Position numbers and translations under genes: made by a program
NCBI RefSeq assembly: GCF_947495825.1
Contig: NZ_CANMAH010000005.1
Coordinates: forward strand, 124,001 to 188,000
DNA length: 64,000 nucleotides
DNA from: an uncultured Psychrobacter sp.
GTDB lineage: Bacteria > Pseudomonadota > Gammaproteobacteria > Pseudomonadales > Moraxellaceae
Direction of reading: 5' to 3'
Notes under the pieces: generated by a model
Database searches by the model: none
The model's input: the letters and a program-made list of their open reading frames with translations, nothing else
What the model was told of the DNA's origin: nothing
In this document: positions 26,524 through 36,831 of the stretch, piece after piece
How positions within the stretch are numbered: position 1 is the stretch's first letter
Layout of the letters: every line of letters begins with the position of its first letter

Positions 26524-28413
26524 CTAGGCTTTAGGGTCAGTGGCAACGTCGCTTGAAGAGTCATCGACGGGTGTTGCTTGGCTTTTAAGTACTTCATAAA
26601 AATCGCCTAAGTCCATCTTGCGCGCTTTACCAATATCTTCGTCAAACAGGCTTTCAAGTTCTGCCATTGCCGATTGCGCTGATTCAATCAGCCGTGCTTC
26701 ATCATCGTAGATAGCTTGCTGACGTTCAATCAAATCATCGTCGTAGTCGCGAAAAGTCTGAATCGTGTCACGCGCTTTTTCAGGTGATATACCAAGCAGC
26801 TGTAAGGACTCACGTGACATATCTAACGAAGATAAATAGGTCTCACGCCAGATATGACGCACGCCAACCTCACGTAAACGGTAATAATGCTGGCGGTCAC
26901 GGGCGCGCGCCAACACAACCAAATCAGGATAGTTTTTGCGTAGATACTCAGCGGTGGTAATAGAGCGCTCTAAATCATCAACAGCGATGATAAAAATACG
27001 GGCTTTACTGATACCAGCCGCACGCAGAATCTCAGGGTTTTTTGGGTCGCCATAATAGACTTGGTTACCAAATTTACGCACAAAATCCACTCGGTTTGCT
27101 GAGCGTTCAATGGCCGTAAATTCGATATTGTGCATGCGTAATACGCGCCCAATAATTTGTCCGACACGTCCAAAACCTGCAATAATGACTGGATGCTCAT
27201 GATCGGGAATCGTGTCGTGCTCGCGACTAGGCTTACTTTTGGCAAATAAAGGCTCACCTATTTTATCTAATAGTAAGAAGGCGAGCGGGGTGAGCGCCAT
27301 AGAAATGGTCACGATTAAATTTAGCGTATTTTCCATTTCAGGCGCTAATACGTTTTGGGTTGCAGCGACGTTAAATAATACAAACGCAAACTCACCGCCT
27401 TGAGCTAAGGTCACGCCCAGCCTAATACTGGTCGGCCAGCGATTGCCTAGTACCTTTGCAATAGTGGTAATCACAGCGAACTTGATGAACATCAACGCCA
27501 CAGCACAACTAATGATAAATACAGGATGTGCCATGATAAGCTTGATGTCAGTCAACATCCCTACTGACATAAAAAATAGACCAAGCAGTAAACCTTTAAA
27601 GGGCTCAATACTGGCTTCTAGTTCATGACGATATTCAGAATCCGCTAAGAGTACACCAGTCAAAAACGCCCCTAATGCCATTGATAGACCAATTTGTCCC
27701 ATCAAAATAGACACACCCATGACGATAAATAAAGCGACAGCGGTCAGTAGCTCTGAGGCCCCACTAGATGCGACAAACTTAAAAAACGGTCGAATAACAT
27801 AACGGCTAGCGAGGATAAGACCACCAAAGACGGCAAAAACTTTGGCAAAATAAATCAAATCGTAGCTTTGTTCGCGCACACCTGACAAAAACGGAATCAC
27901 TGCCAATAAAGGAATGACGGCGATATCTTGGAACAATAAAATAGTAAAGGCTTCACGGCCATGGGTGCTAGAGAGCTGCTGTTTTTCAGTGAGTATCTGC
28001 AGGACAAAAGCGGTGGATGACAGTGCTAGACCAAAGCCGACGATAAAGGCAGTATCCAATCGTAGAGAGAAAAAATGATACATGGTGACCATTAATAGCG
28101 TGCCAGTAAGCCCAACTTGCAAGCCACCAAGGACGAATATAGAGCGCCGTAATGCCCAAAGCCGCGATGGTTGCAGCTCAAGACCGATAATGAACAGCAG
28201 CATGACCACGCCAAACTCAGAAAAATGTAGCAAGCTCTCAGCGTCACCTGCCACATCTAGCGCGCTTGGGCCTAATATGAGTCCTGTAATTAGATAACCA
28301 AGAACAGTAGCAATACCGAAGCGTTTGCCAAGAGGGACAAAAAGCAGCGCTGCACCCAAAAATATGGTGGCTTGTAGCATCAAGTTTGGAGAGCCGGCAG
28401 CGGCAGCGAACAT
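26524..28413 (-). CDS. Kef-type CPA2 monovalent cation:proton antiporter
   Basis: The 629-residue protein has an N-terminal exchanger domain of about 12 membrane segments (residues 5-385), with GFGLALSSTAFVLQIL and FGGLILASRYVIRPFFKF, then an RCK/TrkA-N domain HPVIIAGFGRVGQIIGRVL and YGDPKNPEILRAAG, and an acidic coiled C-terminal tail. This is the KefB/KefC layout, K+/H+ exchange that protects cells from electrophiles and is gated by glutathione adducts in E. coli. Whether this one is glutathione-gated cannot be told, and no kefF/kefG partner is adjacent. AAGGATG precedes the ATG. Confidence 0.88.
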   Translation of the reverse strand: MFAAAAGSPNLMLQATIFLGAALLFVPLGKRFGIATVLGYLITGLILGPSALDVAGDAESLLHFSEFGVVMLLFIIGLELQPSRLWALRRSIFVLGGLQVGLTGTLLMVTMYHFFSLRLDTAFIVGFGLALSSTAFVLQILTEKQQLSSTHGREAFTILLFQDIAVIPLLAVIPFLSGVREQSYDLIYFAKVFAVFGGLILASRYVIRPFFKFVASSGASELLTAVALFIVMGVSILMGQIGLSMALGAFLTGVLLADSEYRHELEASIEPFKGLLLGLFFMSVGMLTDIKLIMAHPVFIISCAVALMFIKFAVITTIAKVLGNRWPTSIRLGVTLAQGGEFAFVLFNVAATQNVLAPEMENTLNLIVTISMALTPLAFLLLDKIGEPLFAKSKPSREHDTIPDHEHPVIIAGFGRVGQIIGRVLRMHNIEFTAIERSANRVDFVRKFGNQVYYGDPKNPEILRAAGISKARIFIIAVDDLERSITTAEYLRKNYPDLVVLARARDRQHYYRLREVGVRHIWRETYLSSLDMSRESLQLLGISPEKARDTIQTFRDYDDDLIERQQAIYDDEARLIESAQSAMAELESLFDEDIGKARKMDLGDFYEVLKSQATPVDDSSSDVATDPKA

Positions 28414-28475
28414 ATAACATCCTTAGCAATCAATTTAAAAGTATAACCAATGACATAGTAAATAAAACAATACAA

Positions 28476-29180
28476 TTATTTTTTGCGATAAATTTTCCAA
28501 ACGCCATTGTCTGCTAATGGATTGCTATAAGCATCGTTACGGCGCTTACGCGGCGTCTGTCGGCTATCAATTATTTTAAACTCAGGCAGCGCATGGACGA
28601 TAAGACCGGTACGATAGAAGCGTACGCGCTCAGGCTCTAGCATCTCGCCTTTACTGTCGCGGCAAAACACATACGCACGTAGATCAATAAATTCACGATG
28701 AGCTACCAAACGTGCCTCGTCATCGTTATCGAATACTGCTGACATGCGCGCAATCTCTTCAGCACTATAATCGCCGCATTTATCAGTCAGGGCGCCGACT
28801 GAGCCAAAGCTTTTGGATTCCTTGGCATGGGTTTTGGTTAGATGTAGGCGCTGAACATGATAAATAAATTGGGGAATCTCAAGGCTGGCTGGCAGTGGTA
28901 GGTAGTCAGGTGGTAGGTTGGCTGCTGGATAAAAAGCCATCGCACGCTCAAGCAAAGTTTGCCAACGCTGTTGGTACGCTTGGACTTCTGCTAAGTTACC
29001 TTCATAAATGGGCATGTCACGGATTTGACGTAAAATGTCAGGCGGAAACTGCTCGTCACGAAACTTAGCAATATCTTCTTGCAGGGTTGATAGCAAAACC
29101 TTGGCGTGTTTTTTGCCATCTTTTGACGTAGGGTTGTCAATATAGTCTGGGGCGACAAAGGGCGCCGAGCGTCTAGACAT
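28476..29180 (-). CDS. Conserved-looking hypothetical protein
   Basis: The 234 residues form a soluble, charged protein with no signal peptide or membrane segment. Notable stretches are EEIARMSAVFDNDDEARLVA, EFIDLRAYVFCRDSKG and a basic tail SRQTPRKRRNDAYS ending in GVWKIYRKK. I do not recognise a family. It lies 62 bases upstream of the Kef-type antiporter on the same strand, so they may be cotranscribed. Base composition matches the neighbours, so there is no sign of recent transfer. Confidence 0.7.
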   Translation of the reverse strand: MSRRSAPFVAPDYIDNPTSKDGKKHAKVLLSTLQEDIAKFRDEQFPPDILRQIRDMPIYEGNLAEVQAYQQRWQTLLERAMAFYPAANLPPDYLPLPASLEIPQFIYHVQRLHLTKTHAKESKSFGSVGALTDKCGDYSAEEIARMSAVFDNDDEARLVAHREFIDLRAYVFCRDSKGEMLEPERVRFYRTGLIVHALPEFKIIDSRQTPRKRRNDAYSNPLADNGVWKIYRKK

Positions 29181-29358
29181 AAGATTATATCGTCAATAAG
29201 TAGGTTAAAAAAATACTAATAAGTCTGCTTACCAATGTCAATCAGTATAATAAATAGTGGTTTATTATAGTTATTATAAACACATAAACCGCTTTAAGTT
29301 TAATTTGTTTAATGATTATAGTATTTCAAGCTATGATGTTAAGGCTTTTATTGGGTAG

Positions 29359-29661
29359 ATGAGATGCGCTGTGATGCTAAAGTTTTTAGAGCGACAAAAA
29401 CAAGATACTTGGATTGATACTACGCTAAGAATCTCTGTACGCTTTATAATTTTGGGTTTTATCCTAGCGTTTGGATTTGTGTCGATTATGGCATCAAACA
29501 TGGGGCCAGCTTATCTACCTGATGTGTACAATGGCTGTTTAGATTTGTGGGTTAGAATGACGCTGTTAGGTCTTGGGCTACTAATTTGGGTCATAACTCC
29601 AGTTTGGTCAATTTGGCTTATATTACGTTACATTTATCGTTGTATTAGACGTAATCAATAA
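29359..29661 (+). CDS. Small two-helix membrane protein
   Basis: A 100-residue protein with two hydrophobic segments, about 25-45 and 67-90, and a basic C terminus (RYIYRCIRRNQ), giving a hairpin with both ends probably cytoplasmic. ATG 29374 is an alternative start. I do not recognise it. It is the only plus-strand gene between 26.5 and 38 kb and ends 63 bases before the convergent CDF gene. Coding is inferred from the membrane pattern and codon use. Confidence 0.55.
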   Translation: MRCAVMLKFLERQKQDTWIDTTLRISVRFIILGFILAFGFVSIMASNMGPAYLPDVYNGCLDLWVRMTLLGLGLLIWVITPVWSIWLILRYIYRCIRRNQ

Positions 29662-29723
29662 TAGAATACGTCTATACCTCCTACAACTCTTCGATCTAAC
29701 GGCTCCTAATTAATTATTCGTTA

Positions 29724-30893
29724 CTAATGACTATGCCCAATATGACTATTATTATCTATAGGAATTTCTGAGACATCACAAACCAGTGCATCGCTATGGG
29801 TGCTGGTCTGCGGGTGCGATAAGCTTTCAACCTGAATGGTGGCGTGATGAATACCAAGCGCAAGCAAACCTTGTTCAAGATTGGCAATCAATACGCTGGC
29901 ATCCGAGATTCTCATATCTCCATCGACCATCACATGGCAAGATAGCGCATTTAGCCCGCTGGTGATGCTCCAGACATGCAGGTCATGGACTTGTTTTACT
30001 TGTGGATGGGCAAGCAGTTTGTCCTCGACATTTACCAGCGATATACCTTCTGGAGTGCCCTCCATCAAGATATGTACCGAATCACGTACGACGCGGTAAC
30101 CACTTACTAAGATAAGTACCGCGACGATCACCGACGCTACGGCATCGGCCCAAACCCAGCCAAACCCCATCATCAGTAATGCGGCGACAATAGCGGCCAC
30201 TGAGCCCATCAAATCACTTAATACGTGCAAGTAAGCGCTTTGCATATTGAGGTTGACAGGCTCTTTTGAGTCAGCGCTTTTGGTTTTTACATGGTCTTTA
30301 TTTGCTCCATGGCTGTGTGCGTGCCCATCGCCAGTGCTACTACCACGATGCATTAGCCAAGCAACCAAGATATTGACTAGCATACCGATGGTCGCGACGA
30401 TCAGCATACCTTGGGTGGCAATCTCTGGCGGCGAGTTAAAACGTTTGATCGCTTCATAAAAAATCATCAAGGCGATAATTACCAGCGTCGCACCATTGAC
30501 GGTGGCCACGATAATCTCAAAGCGTTTATAGCCAAAGGTCTTTTGATGGGTGGCTGTCTTTTCGCCGATTTTAAATGCCATCAACGTCGCGCCAAGAGCG
30601 ATGGCGTCGCTGAGCATGTGACCGGCATCAGAGAGTAGCGCCAAGCTGCCAGTTAACAAGCCACCAATCGCTTCGATAAACATATAGCCTGTGATAATCA
30701 CAAAACTAATCAATAACGTACGCTGATAGCCTTTGGTGTCTCTCGGCGCGGTAGTCTGCTTTAAGTGTTCATCATGATCATGAGCGTCTTGATTGCCAGC
30801 AGTATAGTTACTATCGCCATCTTTATGCACATCACTATGCTCACTTTGAGGCAAATGCTTATTTTGCTCATGATTGGGATCTTCTTGACTCAT
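29724..30893 (-). CDS. Cation diffusion facilitator (zinc/cobalt exporter type)
   Basis: The 389-residue CDF protein exports divalent metal ions in exchange for protons. Six membrane segments lie within about 55-290; SLALLSDAGHMLSDAIALG (TM2) and YLHVLSDLMGSVAAI (TM5) carry the metal-site His and Asp residues. A His-rich loop (HAHSHG) joins TM4 and TM5, the N terminus is also His/Asp-rich, and the C-terminal domain has VHDLHVWSITSGLNALSCHV. This is the ZitB/CzcD subgroup. The frame extends to TTG 30905, but ATG 30893 is the better start. The metal is probably zinc, by family, not shown by sequence. Confidence 0.93.
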   Translation of the reverse strand: MSQEDPNHEQNKHLPQSEHSDVHKDGDSNYTAGNQDAHDHDEHLKQTTAPRDTKGYQRTLLISFVIITGYMFIEAIGGLLTGSLALLSDAGHMLSDAIALGATLMAFKIGEKTATHQKTFGYKRFEIIVATVNGATLVIIALMIFYEAIKRFNSPPEIATQGMLIVATIGMLVNILVAWLMHRGSSTGDGHAHSHGANKDHVKTKSADSKEPVNLNMQSAYLHVLSDLMGSVAAIVAALLMMGFGWVWADAVASVIVAVLILVSGYRVVRDSVHILMEGTPEGISLVNVEDKLLAHPQVKQVHDLHVWSITSGLNALSCHVMVDGDMRISDASVLIANLEQGLLALGIHHATIQVESLSHPQTSTHSDALVCDVSEIPIDNNSHIGHSH

Positions 30894-31200
30894 AACGTTA
30901 CTCAAATTTATTAAGATTTATAGTAAATAACTTCAAGGATTAACAATAAATCTAACATAGTCGAGTATTAGAAGCTGTAACGACGAGGTAAAAATGCAGC
31001 CAGTAAAGCTATAATCGATTCACTGTAGAAATGACATGGTCTACTGGTATAAATTTTTCTTGCGTGCTGTTATCACAGAGGCTGCGCAAAATTCATTCCA
31101 GTAGCACTCTTCAATTTATAACCATGTTATTTTGAATTGACTATACGTTTAGTAGCCTAAGAATAATAAGAGGAAACGGTGATAAGTTCGAGGTGTCAGC

Positions 31201-33474
31201 CTACCAGCCAACAGGGTCGATATCTAAAGTCAGTTTTAGATATTTAGCGCTAGGTAGGGCCAGTACTGGTTGCCACCAGTGGCCCAATACATGGTGAAGC
31301 TGTCGCCGATCTTTGGCAAGTAATAACAGCTGCGCATGGTAGCGACTGTTTTTTTTACTCATGGGCGCATCGATGGGGCCGAGCACGGCCAAATTGTGGT
31401 TACTAGGCAAAATAGCGATGGCATCTTTGAGCGCCTGCATGGTAGCAGCAAGAGTTTTGCCTTCGCAGCGAATCAGCGCGGCATGGGTGTAAGGTGGCAG
31501 TCCCATCATTTTGCGTTCTTGTAGTAGCTCTCGCGCAAAAGACAGGTAGCCGTCTTTTACCAGTTTTAGCAGTAGCGCGTTGTCAGGCTGTAGCGTTTGG
31601 ATTAACACGCGTCCTGCTTTGTCTCCGCGTCCTGCTCGACCAGCGACCTGAATCATCAGCTGCGCGGTATGCTCAGGCGAGCGAAAATCCGCGGATAAAA
31701 AGCCGCGATCGGCATTGGGTAAGCAAACCAAGGTAACGTTTGGAAAATGATGACCTTTGGCGACCATTTGTGTCCCCACCAAGATAGCAGGGTCACCTTG
31801 ATTGATACGCTGATAAATATTCTCCCAGCTGTCTTTGCGCCGTGTGGTATCACGATCGATTTGAATAATGGGGTACAGCTCTTTGCTGGTTTGCGGATTG
31901 GCAAAAATCGCGTGCAAATTTTCGCTTAGTCTTGTCGTGCCTATACCTTTGGCATCCAAGTTTTGACTGCCACAATCAGGGCAAACGGTTGGAATATAAG
32001 CTTGCCAGTCGCAGTGGTGGCATTTTAGATATGAGCTATATTGAGACTGACTATTATAATGAACAGTCAGATGGGCATCGCAGCGCGGACAATCTGCTTG
32101 CCAGCCGCAAGCTTCGCACAATAAAACAGGCGCATAGCCGCGCCGATTTAGGAACACCAATACTTGATCGCCAGCTTCTAGGGTTTGCCGTATTGCCCCA
32201 ATCATGGCGTCTGTCAGTCCTGTATCGTAGCGTGCGCCATCATCCGTCGTTTGCTGATGAGTACTTTGCAGACGCGCATCGATAAGCTGCATGGGCGCAG
32301 GCTTGGCATTGCCTGGTCGTGTCGATAGCTGACATTCTATGAGTTTGCCATCATCGACCAGCTTTAGATGTTCAAGAGAGGGGGTAGCGGTACCAAGGAT
32401 GACTGGAATATTGTATTGCACGCCGCGATAAAGAGCGACGTCAGCGGCATGATAGCGCAGGGTGTCTTGCTGCTTATACGAGCCATCATGCGCTTCATCG
32501 ACGACAATCAACCCTAAGTCAGCAAAGGGGTAGAGCACTGCTGAGCGCGTGCCAATGATGATTTGGGCGTGTCCTGTGCGACAATCTTGCCAGCCTTGCA
32601 GACGGTGGGTATTGTTCATACCAGAATGCAGCAACACAATATGAGCGGCAAAGCGACTGGCAAAACGAGCACGCGTCTGCGGTGTTAAGCCAATCTCTGG
32701 CACCAAGATCAAAACTTGCTTCCCTGCCTCGAGTACCGCTTGCATGACTTGTAAGTAAACTTCAGTCTTACCACTGCCTGTAATACCATTTAACAAAAAA
32801 CCTGTGTAGCGCTGAGCTTCATGAGTAGCGATGATAGCGTTGACCGCCTGCTGCTGTTCTTCATTTAGATCAAGGGGCATTTTCGCTAACGTGACAGGAG
32901 TTGGTGCTTGTTTTGGCTCAATATAGCGCTCAATCAGACCTTTTTCTTCTAACGTCTTTAAAAAGGCGCGCTCCATACCTTCTAATAATAAGACGTCTTC
33001 GCTGGCACCGCGCTCGCCATGCAATTTGAGCATATCAAACTGCTGCTTTTGTTTTTTTGCATTGGCATGAAAGTCATCATCGCTTACATGCGGCAAAATT
33101 CGCCAATGCGTAATCAGTAAGTCCAGCGGCTTGCCCTGACGCACCAGCGTCGGCAAGATAACGCCAAATACATCGCCCAGTGGATAGTGATAATAGCGTG
33201 CCAGCCAGTAAGCAAGCTTTAGCATGCTGGCATCTAAAATAGGTTCAGCATCTAGGCATTTATTGATGGGTTTAAGCTTACCGCTAGGTACACTGCTATC
33301 AGCTTCAGCAATATGAGCGACTACAATACCGATTAAGGTTTGACGACCAAATGACACTTCGACACGGCTACCGATCTGCGGCAGAGAAACGTTTGATGAG
33401 ACGTTGCTATCTGTTGATACGCTATAGTCAAATACCCGATAAAGGGGCACGGGTAGAGCAACTTGTACCAACAT
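31201..33474 (-). CDS. priA: Primosomal helicase PriA
   Basis: PriA recognises stalled forks and D-loops and reloads the replisome. The protein (757 residues from ATG 33474) has an N-terminal 3'-DNA-binding domain (about 1-105), a helicase core with Walker A GITGSGKTEVYL and VDEAHDGSYKQ, and two zinc sites with eight Cys: CEACGWQADCPRC and CHHCDW with CPDCGSQ. GRAGRGDKAG follows. AAGGGTG is 6 bases before the ATG; a GTG three codons earlier lacks a ribosome site. In organisms with DciA the downstream loading partner differs from E. coli DnaC, an interesting pairing with dciA at 12 kb. Confidence 0.97.
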   Translation of the reverse strand: MLVQVALPVPLYRVFDYSVSTDSNVSSNVSLPQIGSRVEVSFGRQTLIGIVVAHIAEADSSVPSGKLKPINKCLDAEPILDASMLKLAYWLARYYHYPLGDVFGVILPTLVRQGKPLDLLITHWRILPHVSDDDFHANAKKQKQQFDMLKLHGERGASEDVLLLEGMERAFLKTLEEKGLIERYIEPKQAPTPVTLAKMPLDLNEEQQQAVNAIIATHEAQRYTGFLLNGITGSGKTEVYLQVMQAVLEAGKQVLILVPEIGLTPQTRARFASRFAAHIVLLHSGMNNTHRLQGWQDCRTGHAQIIIGTRSAVLYPFADLGLIVVDEAHDGSYKQQDTLRYHAADVALYRGVQYNIPVILGTATPSLEHLKLVDDGKLIECQLSTRPGNAKPAPMQLIDARLQSTHQQTTDDGARYDTGLTDAMIGAIRQTLEAGDQVLVFLNRRGYAPVLLCEACGWQADCPRCDAHLTVHYNSQSQYSSYLKCHHCDWQAYIPTVCPDCGSQNLDAKGIGTTRLSENLHAIFANPQTSKELYPIIQIDRDTTRRKDSWENIYQRINQGDPAILVGTQMVAKGHHFPNVTLVCLPNADRGFLSADFRSPEHTAQLMIQVAGRAGRGDKAGRVLIQTLQPDNALLLKLVKDGYLSFARELLQERKMMGLPPYTHAALIRCEGKTLAATMQALKDAIAILPSNHNLAVLGPIDAPMSKKNSRYHAQLLLLAKDRRQLHHVLGHWWQPVLALPSAKYLKLTLDIDPVGW

Positions 33475-33576
33475 AAAATGCACCCTTAGCTTTTTGATAT
33501 ATAGCTTTTAGATTAAATTTTTAGATATGTAGCTTCTAGCTATTTAGATTATGGCATTGAGAATAAAGATAGCAAT

Positions 33577-33602
33577 AAGCCCAAATAAACATATTTGGGC
33601 TT
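33577..33602. terminator. Hairpin between priA and ridA
   Basis: A perfect 11-base stem, AAGCCCAAATA (33577-33587) and TATTTGGGCTT (33592-33602), with a 4-base loop, 75 bases past ridA. The T tail is poor, so it may be a weak terminator or an RNA processing site. Confidence 0.45.
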
Positions 33603-33676
33603 ACTCTATAACTATCTTTTTAAAAGCATATTTTTTGACTTAAGCATTCAAGCATTTAGTCAAATGATATAGCGGC

Positions 33677-34057
33677 TTATTCAATATATAAAATGGCTTC
33701 AATCTCAACGACGCCACCTTTTGGTAGGGCAGCAACCTGTACGGCAGCACGGGCTGGGTATGGCTCGCTTAAGTTTTCGACAAAGACTTCATTAAGGACA
33801 GCAAAGTCATTTAAGTCAGTCAAGGATACGTTAAACTTCACCACATCGCTTAAGCTACCACCCGCAGCTTCACAAACGGCTTTTAGGTTAGCAAATACTT
33901 GCTTTGCTTGCGCTTCAAATCCGTCGCGCAGTTCCATCGTTTCAGGGTCAAAACCAAGCTGGCCTGAGATATATACGGTATTACCGACTTTTACGGCTTG
34001 TGAATAGGTACCAACAGCTGCTGGCGCTTTATCAGTTTGAATGGTTTGACGGCTCAT
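33677..34057 (-). CDS. ridA: RidA-family enamine/imine deaminase
   Basis: RidA hydrolyses reactive enamine and imine intermediates made by PLP enzymes such as threonine dehydratase. The 126-residue trimer-forming protein has [24 protein letters not shown], the conserved catalytic-region Arg in [17 protein letters not shown] and a C-terminal VEIEAILYI. Glu in the last motif is the other family active-site residue. AAGGA is 6 bases before the ATG. It follows spoT by 117 bases on the same strand, a common pairing in gammaproteobacteria. Confidence 0.95.
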   Translation of the reverse strand: MSRQTIQTDKAPAAVGTYSQAVKVGNTVYISGQLGFDPETMELRDGFEAQAKQVFANLKAVCEAAGGSLSDVVKFNVSLTDLNDFAVLNEVFVENLSEPYPARAAVQVAALPKGGVVEIEAILYIE

Positions 34058-34174
34058 GTTGTATCCTTGTCTTATTTTTACTGGTTTAGTTTGCAAGAGT
34101 TTTTGCTAGAAACTAGCAGGAGAGTCTAGCATTGTTTTGGATTTTTTTAAATTCATACAAAAGGTCGCATACGC

Positions 34175-36361
34175 TTATAGCTGGTATAAGCGCACGATAT
34201 TAGGAAAGCCGAGTAAAGAGCGCAGTTCACGAATACCTTGCGCCAAATGATCGCGGCTACGGACAATCACATGAACGATGGTGTCGCTGCTACGTACATC
34301 GACAGTTTCGACGCCGATATTGAGCTGACGCAAATGGTAGATGACTTCACTAATTTGTTCATCGCTAAGAGCGATAGACAGCTTTAGGTAAGCTGGGAAA
34401 CGTATCTTTCCACTTTGCTCATCCGCCTCACTTTGTTTGATCGCTTTGTCGCTACGCCAGCGTAACTGTATGACCTGATACGGATTGTCTTTACGAATAT
34501 CATCAAGCGAGAAGCATTTGTGTCGATGGACGACCAGACCATGACGTGATAGATGTCCGACGATAGGATCACCATAGATAGGATGACAACAGTTGGCAAA
34601 ATCAATCTCAACACCGGCAGCATTTGCAATCAGCTGCTGCGGTTGTACCATGCCATTATTGTGTCGTTGAGCCTGTAAGTTACTGACTTCATCACTGAAC
34701 AAACGTGACACTACAAGTTGCGGCAGCAGGGTGCCAGAGCTTATTTGTTCAAAAAGAGCGCTTTTTTCTGGTAAGCCGCGCCATTCAGTGAGGTTTTGCC
34801 AGTCGCTATCCGTCAAGTCATCGAGGTTTTTTTGGTAGGTTTTTAGTGCACGATCCAAAGCTTGCTGACCATGATGTTGCTTGTCAGCTGCGGACAAGTC
34901 TTTAAACCAACGTAATATCTCTTCACGGGCTTTATTAGTAACGACAAACCCGAGCCATTCAGCTTTTGGTTCTGAATGACTATTGACTTCGATTTCGACC
35001 AGCTGACCGTTTTTGACTACGGTACCCAGTTTGGCTTTTTTGCCATCGATGTTGGCTCCGACCGCCACGTTACCGACCATAGGGCCTACAGCATAAGCAA
35101 AGTCTAGTGCTGTTGCACCTTGCGGTAGCTCATAGGCTCGGCCTTGTGGACTATAGCAAATGATCTTGCTAGAATGCAGATAATCCATCAGCTCGTTAAT
35201 GGTAGAGACAGCCGCGGTAAAGTCAGGACTGTTTTCATCTAAGGACTCCTCGTCAACCAAGTCTTTCATGTTGCGTAACGAGGCTTGAATGACGGATTGA
35301 CTCACATCAGATGCGTGTTCTGCTCCGATAACCCCAAGCCTTGCCGCATTTTGCATCTGTTTGGTCAAGATAGTGACTTTTACAAAATCATTATCACGTT
35401 CATAAATCAATGTGAGCGATTGATTGCCGCCAGGTAATGGCCTGCGAATATTATCCTCAATATGTGAGTCGTCAATCTGATACTTTTTTATCAGGTAATA
35501 CGCAAGCTTGTCACAAGCTTCAATATTATCCAGCACAATCTCAAACGCATAATGGCGAAGTAGGGCATTGATTTCACCGCGATTGCGGAAAAACTGTCGG
35601 TATATAACCACGCGATTATCTAATACCTTTACATGACCGCCAAGCCCTAAATTATTGAGGACTATAGTCAGATAACGATGGATGGCTTCTCTTTGAAAAT
35701 TACGCCCAAGACCATGCTGTAACAATTTATCAGATAACTTGTTATACATGTCAGAATTAAGGTTGCGATAACACAAGACTTCAATGTAATCAGCGATATC
35801 ATTGAGACCCATCAAGCGTGCAAATGGCACATAAAAATCTAAGGTCTCTTGAGCAGTAGCGCGCTGCTTTTCAGGGCGAACCGCATCAAGCGTAGACATA
35901 TTGTGCAGACGATCGGCAAGCTTAATGATTAGCACGCGTGGATCATTTAAAGTTGCAGTGAGGATTTTGTGAAAAGTAGCTGCTTTGTTTTGCTGCTTGT
36001 TATGAGTAGAGGACTTAAGCTTGGTGACGCCATCGACCAGTCTTGCGACAACCTTACCATACCGCTGTTCAATCTGCTCATCACTAACTTCTGTGTCCTC
36101 GACCGTATCATGTAAGATTGCTGCGATGATAGTATCTCGATCTAGCCGAAAGCCGGCCAGTATTTCAGCGACCGCTATGGGGTGAGTAATATAAGGCTCA
36201 CCTGATTTGCGCCGGTCTTTTATGTGTGCAACATCGCCAAAGGCACACGCATCTATGATGTCGTGACGCTCAGCTGCACATAAATACCCAACCGAACGCA
36301 GTAAATTATACTGAGCTTCATCAACCAGATGGTGACTGAGTTTGGGTAAGTTTTGGCTCAT
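34175..36361 (-). CDS. spoT: SpoT-type (p)ppGpp hydrolase with degenerate synthetase domain
   Basis: The 728-residue protein has the long RSH layout. The HD hydrolase domain (about 45-195) looks intact: His60, His84-Asp85 in AAILHDTVEDTE and Asp150 in KLADRLHNM. The following synthetase-like region (about 225-360) lacks the usual FKDYI and NGYQSLHT elements; the equivalents read IEDNIRRPLPGGNQSLTL, and the DxxAxR motif is replaced. TGS is at about 400-462 (YSPQGRAYELPQGATALDFAYAVG), and an ACT domain ends the protein. This pattern matches the reported monofunctional SpoT of Acinetobacter. The gmk-rpoZ-spoT order is conserved. I infer a (p)ppGpp hydrolase only. Confidence 0.94.
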   Translation of the reverse strand: MSQNLPKLSHHLVDEAQYNLLRSVGYLCAAERHDIIDACAFGDVAHIKDRRKSGEPYITHPIAVAEILAGFRLDRDTIIAAILHDTVEDTEVSDEQIEQRYGKVVARLVDGVTKLKSSTHNKQQNKAATFHKILTATLNDPRVLIIKLADRLHNMSTLDAVRPEKQRATAQETLDFYVPFARLMGLNDIADYIEVLCYRNLNSDMYNKLSDKLLQHGLGRNFQREAIHRYLTIVLNNLGLGGHVKVLDNRVVIYRQFFRNRGEINALLRHYAFEIVLDNIEACDKLAYYLIKKYQIDDSHIEDNIRRPLPGGNQSLTLIYERDNDFVKVTILTKQMQNAARLGVIGAEHASDVSQSVIQASLRNMKDLVDEESLDENSPDFTAAVSTINELMDYLHSSKIICYSPQGRAYELPQGATALDFAYAVGPMVGNVAVGANIDGKKAKLGTVVKNGQLVEIEVNSHSEPKAEWLGFVVTNKAREEILRWFKDLSAADKQHHGQQALDRALKTYQKNLDDLTDSDWQNLTEWRGLPEKSALFEQISSGTLLPQLVVSRLFSDEVSNLQAQRHNNGMVQPQQLIANAAGVEIDFANCCHPIYGDPIVGHLSRHGLVVHRHKCFSLDDIRKDNPYQVIQLRWRSDKAIKQSEADEQSGKIRFPAYLKLSIALSDEQISEVIYHLRQLNIGVETVDVRSSDTIVHVIVRSRDHLAQGIRELRSLLGFPNIVRLYQL

Positions 36362-36831
36362 AGAGTGGCGATCCTATTGTTCGTTACATGACTGGAAATT
36401 ACGACTTAACCAGCTTTAATGCATCTGATGGCTTGGTGCTGTATATACGGGTTGGGCGATGGTAGCGGTGAAAATTATATCTATAAAGAGTAGTTAAGCC
36501 ACACACTCTTCATTCTCTGTTTTCATGATTGCGACGCCACCCTCTAATTAATCTTAAATTGCGCTGAATGTCAACTACTAAGCATATAGACAGTTTAAAA
36601 ACTTTCAAGCTGTAGTAATGGTTGAATGTTGTCTATAAATATATTTTGTTAACAATCGTTTAGAAAAATATGACCAGTATAAACGTCAAAAACCACAGTA
36701 TGACACTGTGGTTTTCCTGTGGTTCTATTGGGGCTTTTATTATTGCAATCTTCGTTATAGCGTCTGATTTGAGCTTTAGTACAGATTATATGGCAATCGC
36801 TCAGACAAAAACAAGACTGTACTGCATAACT
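36362..36831. other. 470-base gap between spoT and rpoZ
   Basis: It holds the rpoZ terminator (36689-36714) and must hold the spoT promoter, reading minus, unless transcription reads through. A 60-codon plus-strand ORF spans the terminator hairpin and is judged non-coding. Nothing else seen. Confidence 0.4.
36688..36714 (-). terminator. Intrinsic terminator after rpoZ
   Basis: Read on the minus strand, AAAACCACAG, a short loop, CTGTGGTTTTTG. The stem is perfect and followed by a T tract, about 120 bases past the rpoZ stop. Confidence 0.7.

Noticed and set aside
33577..33602. Strong terminator for ridA
   Set aside because: The stem is perfect, but neither strand has a good T tract, so it is listed only as a weak candidate.
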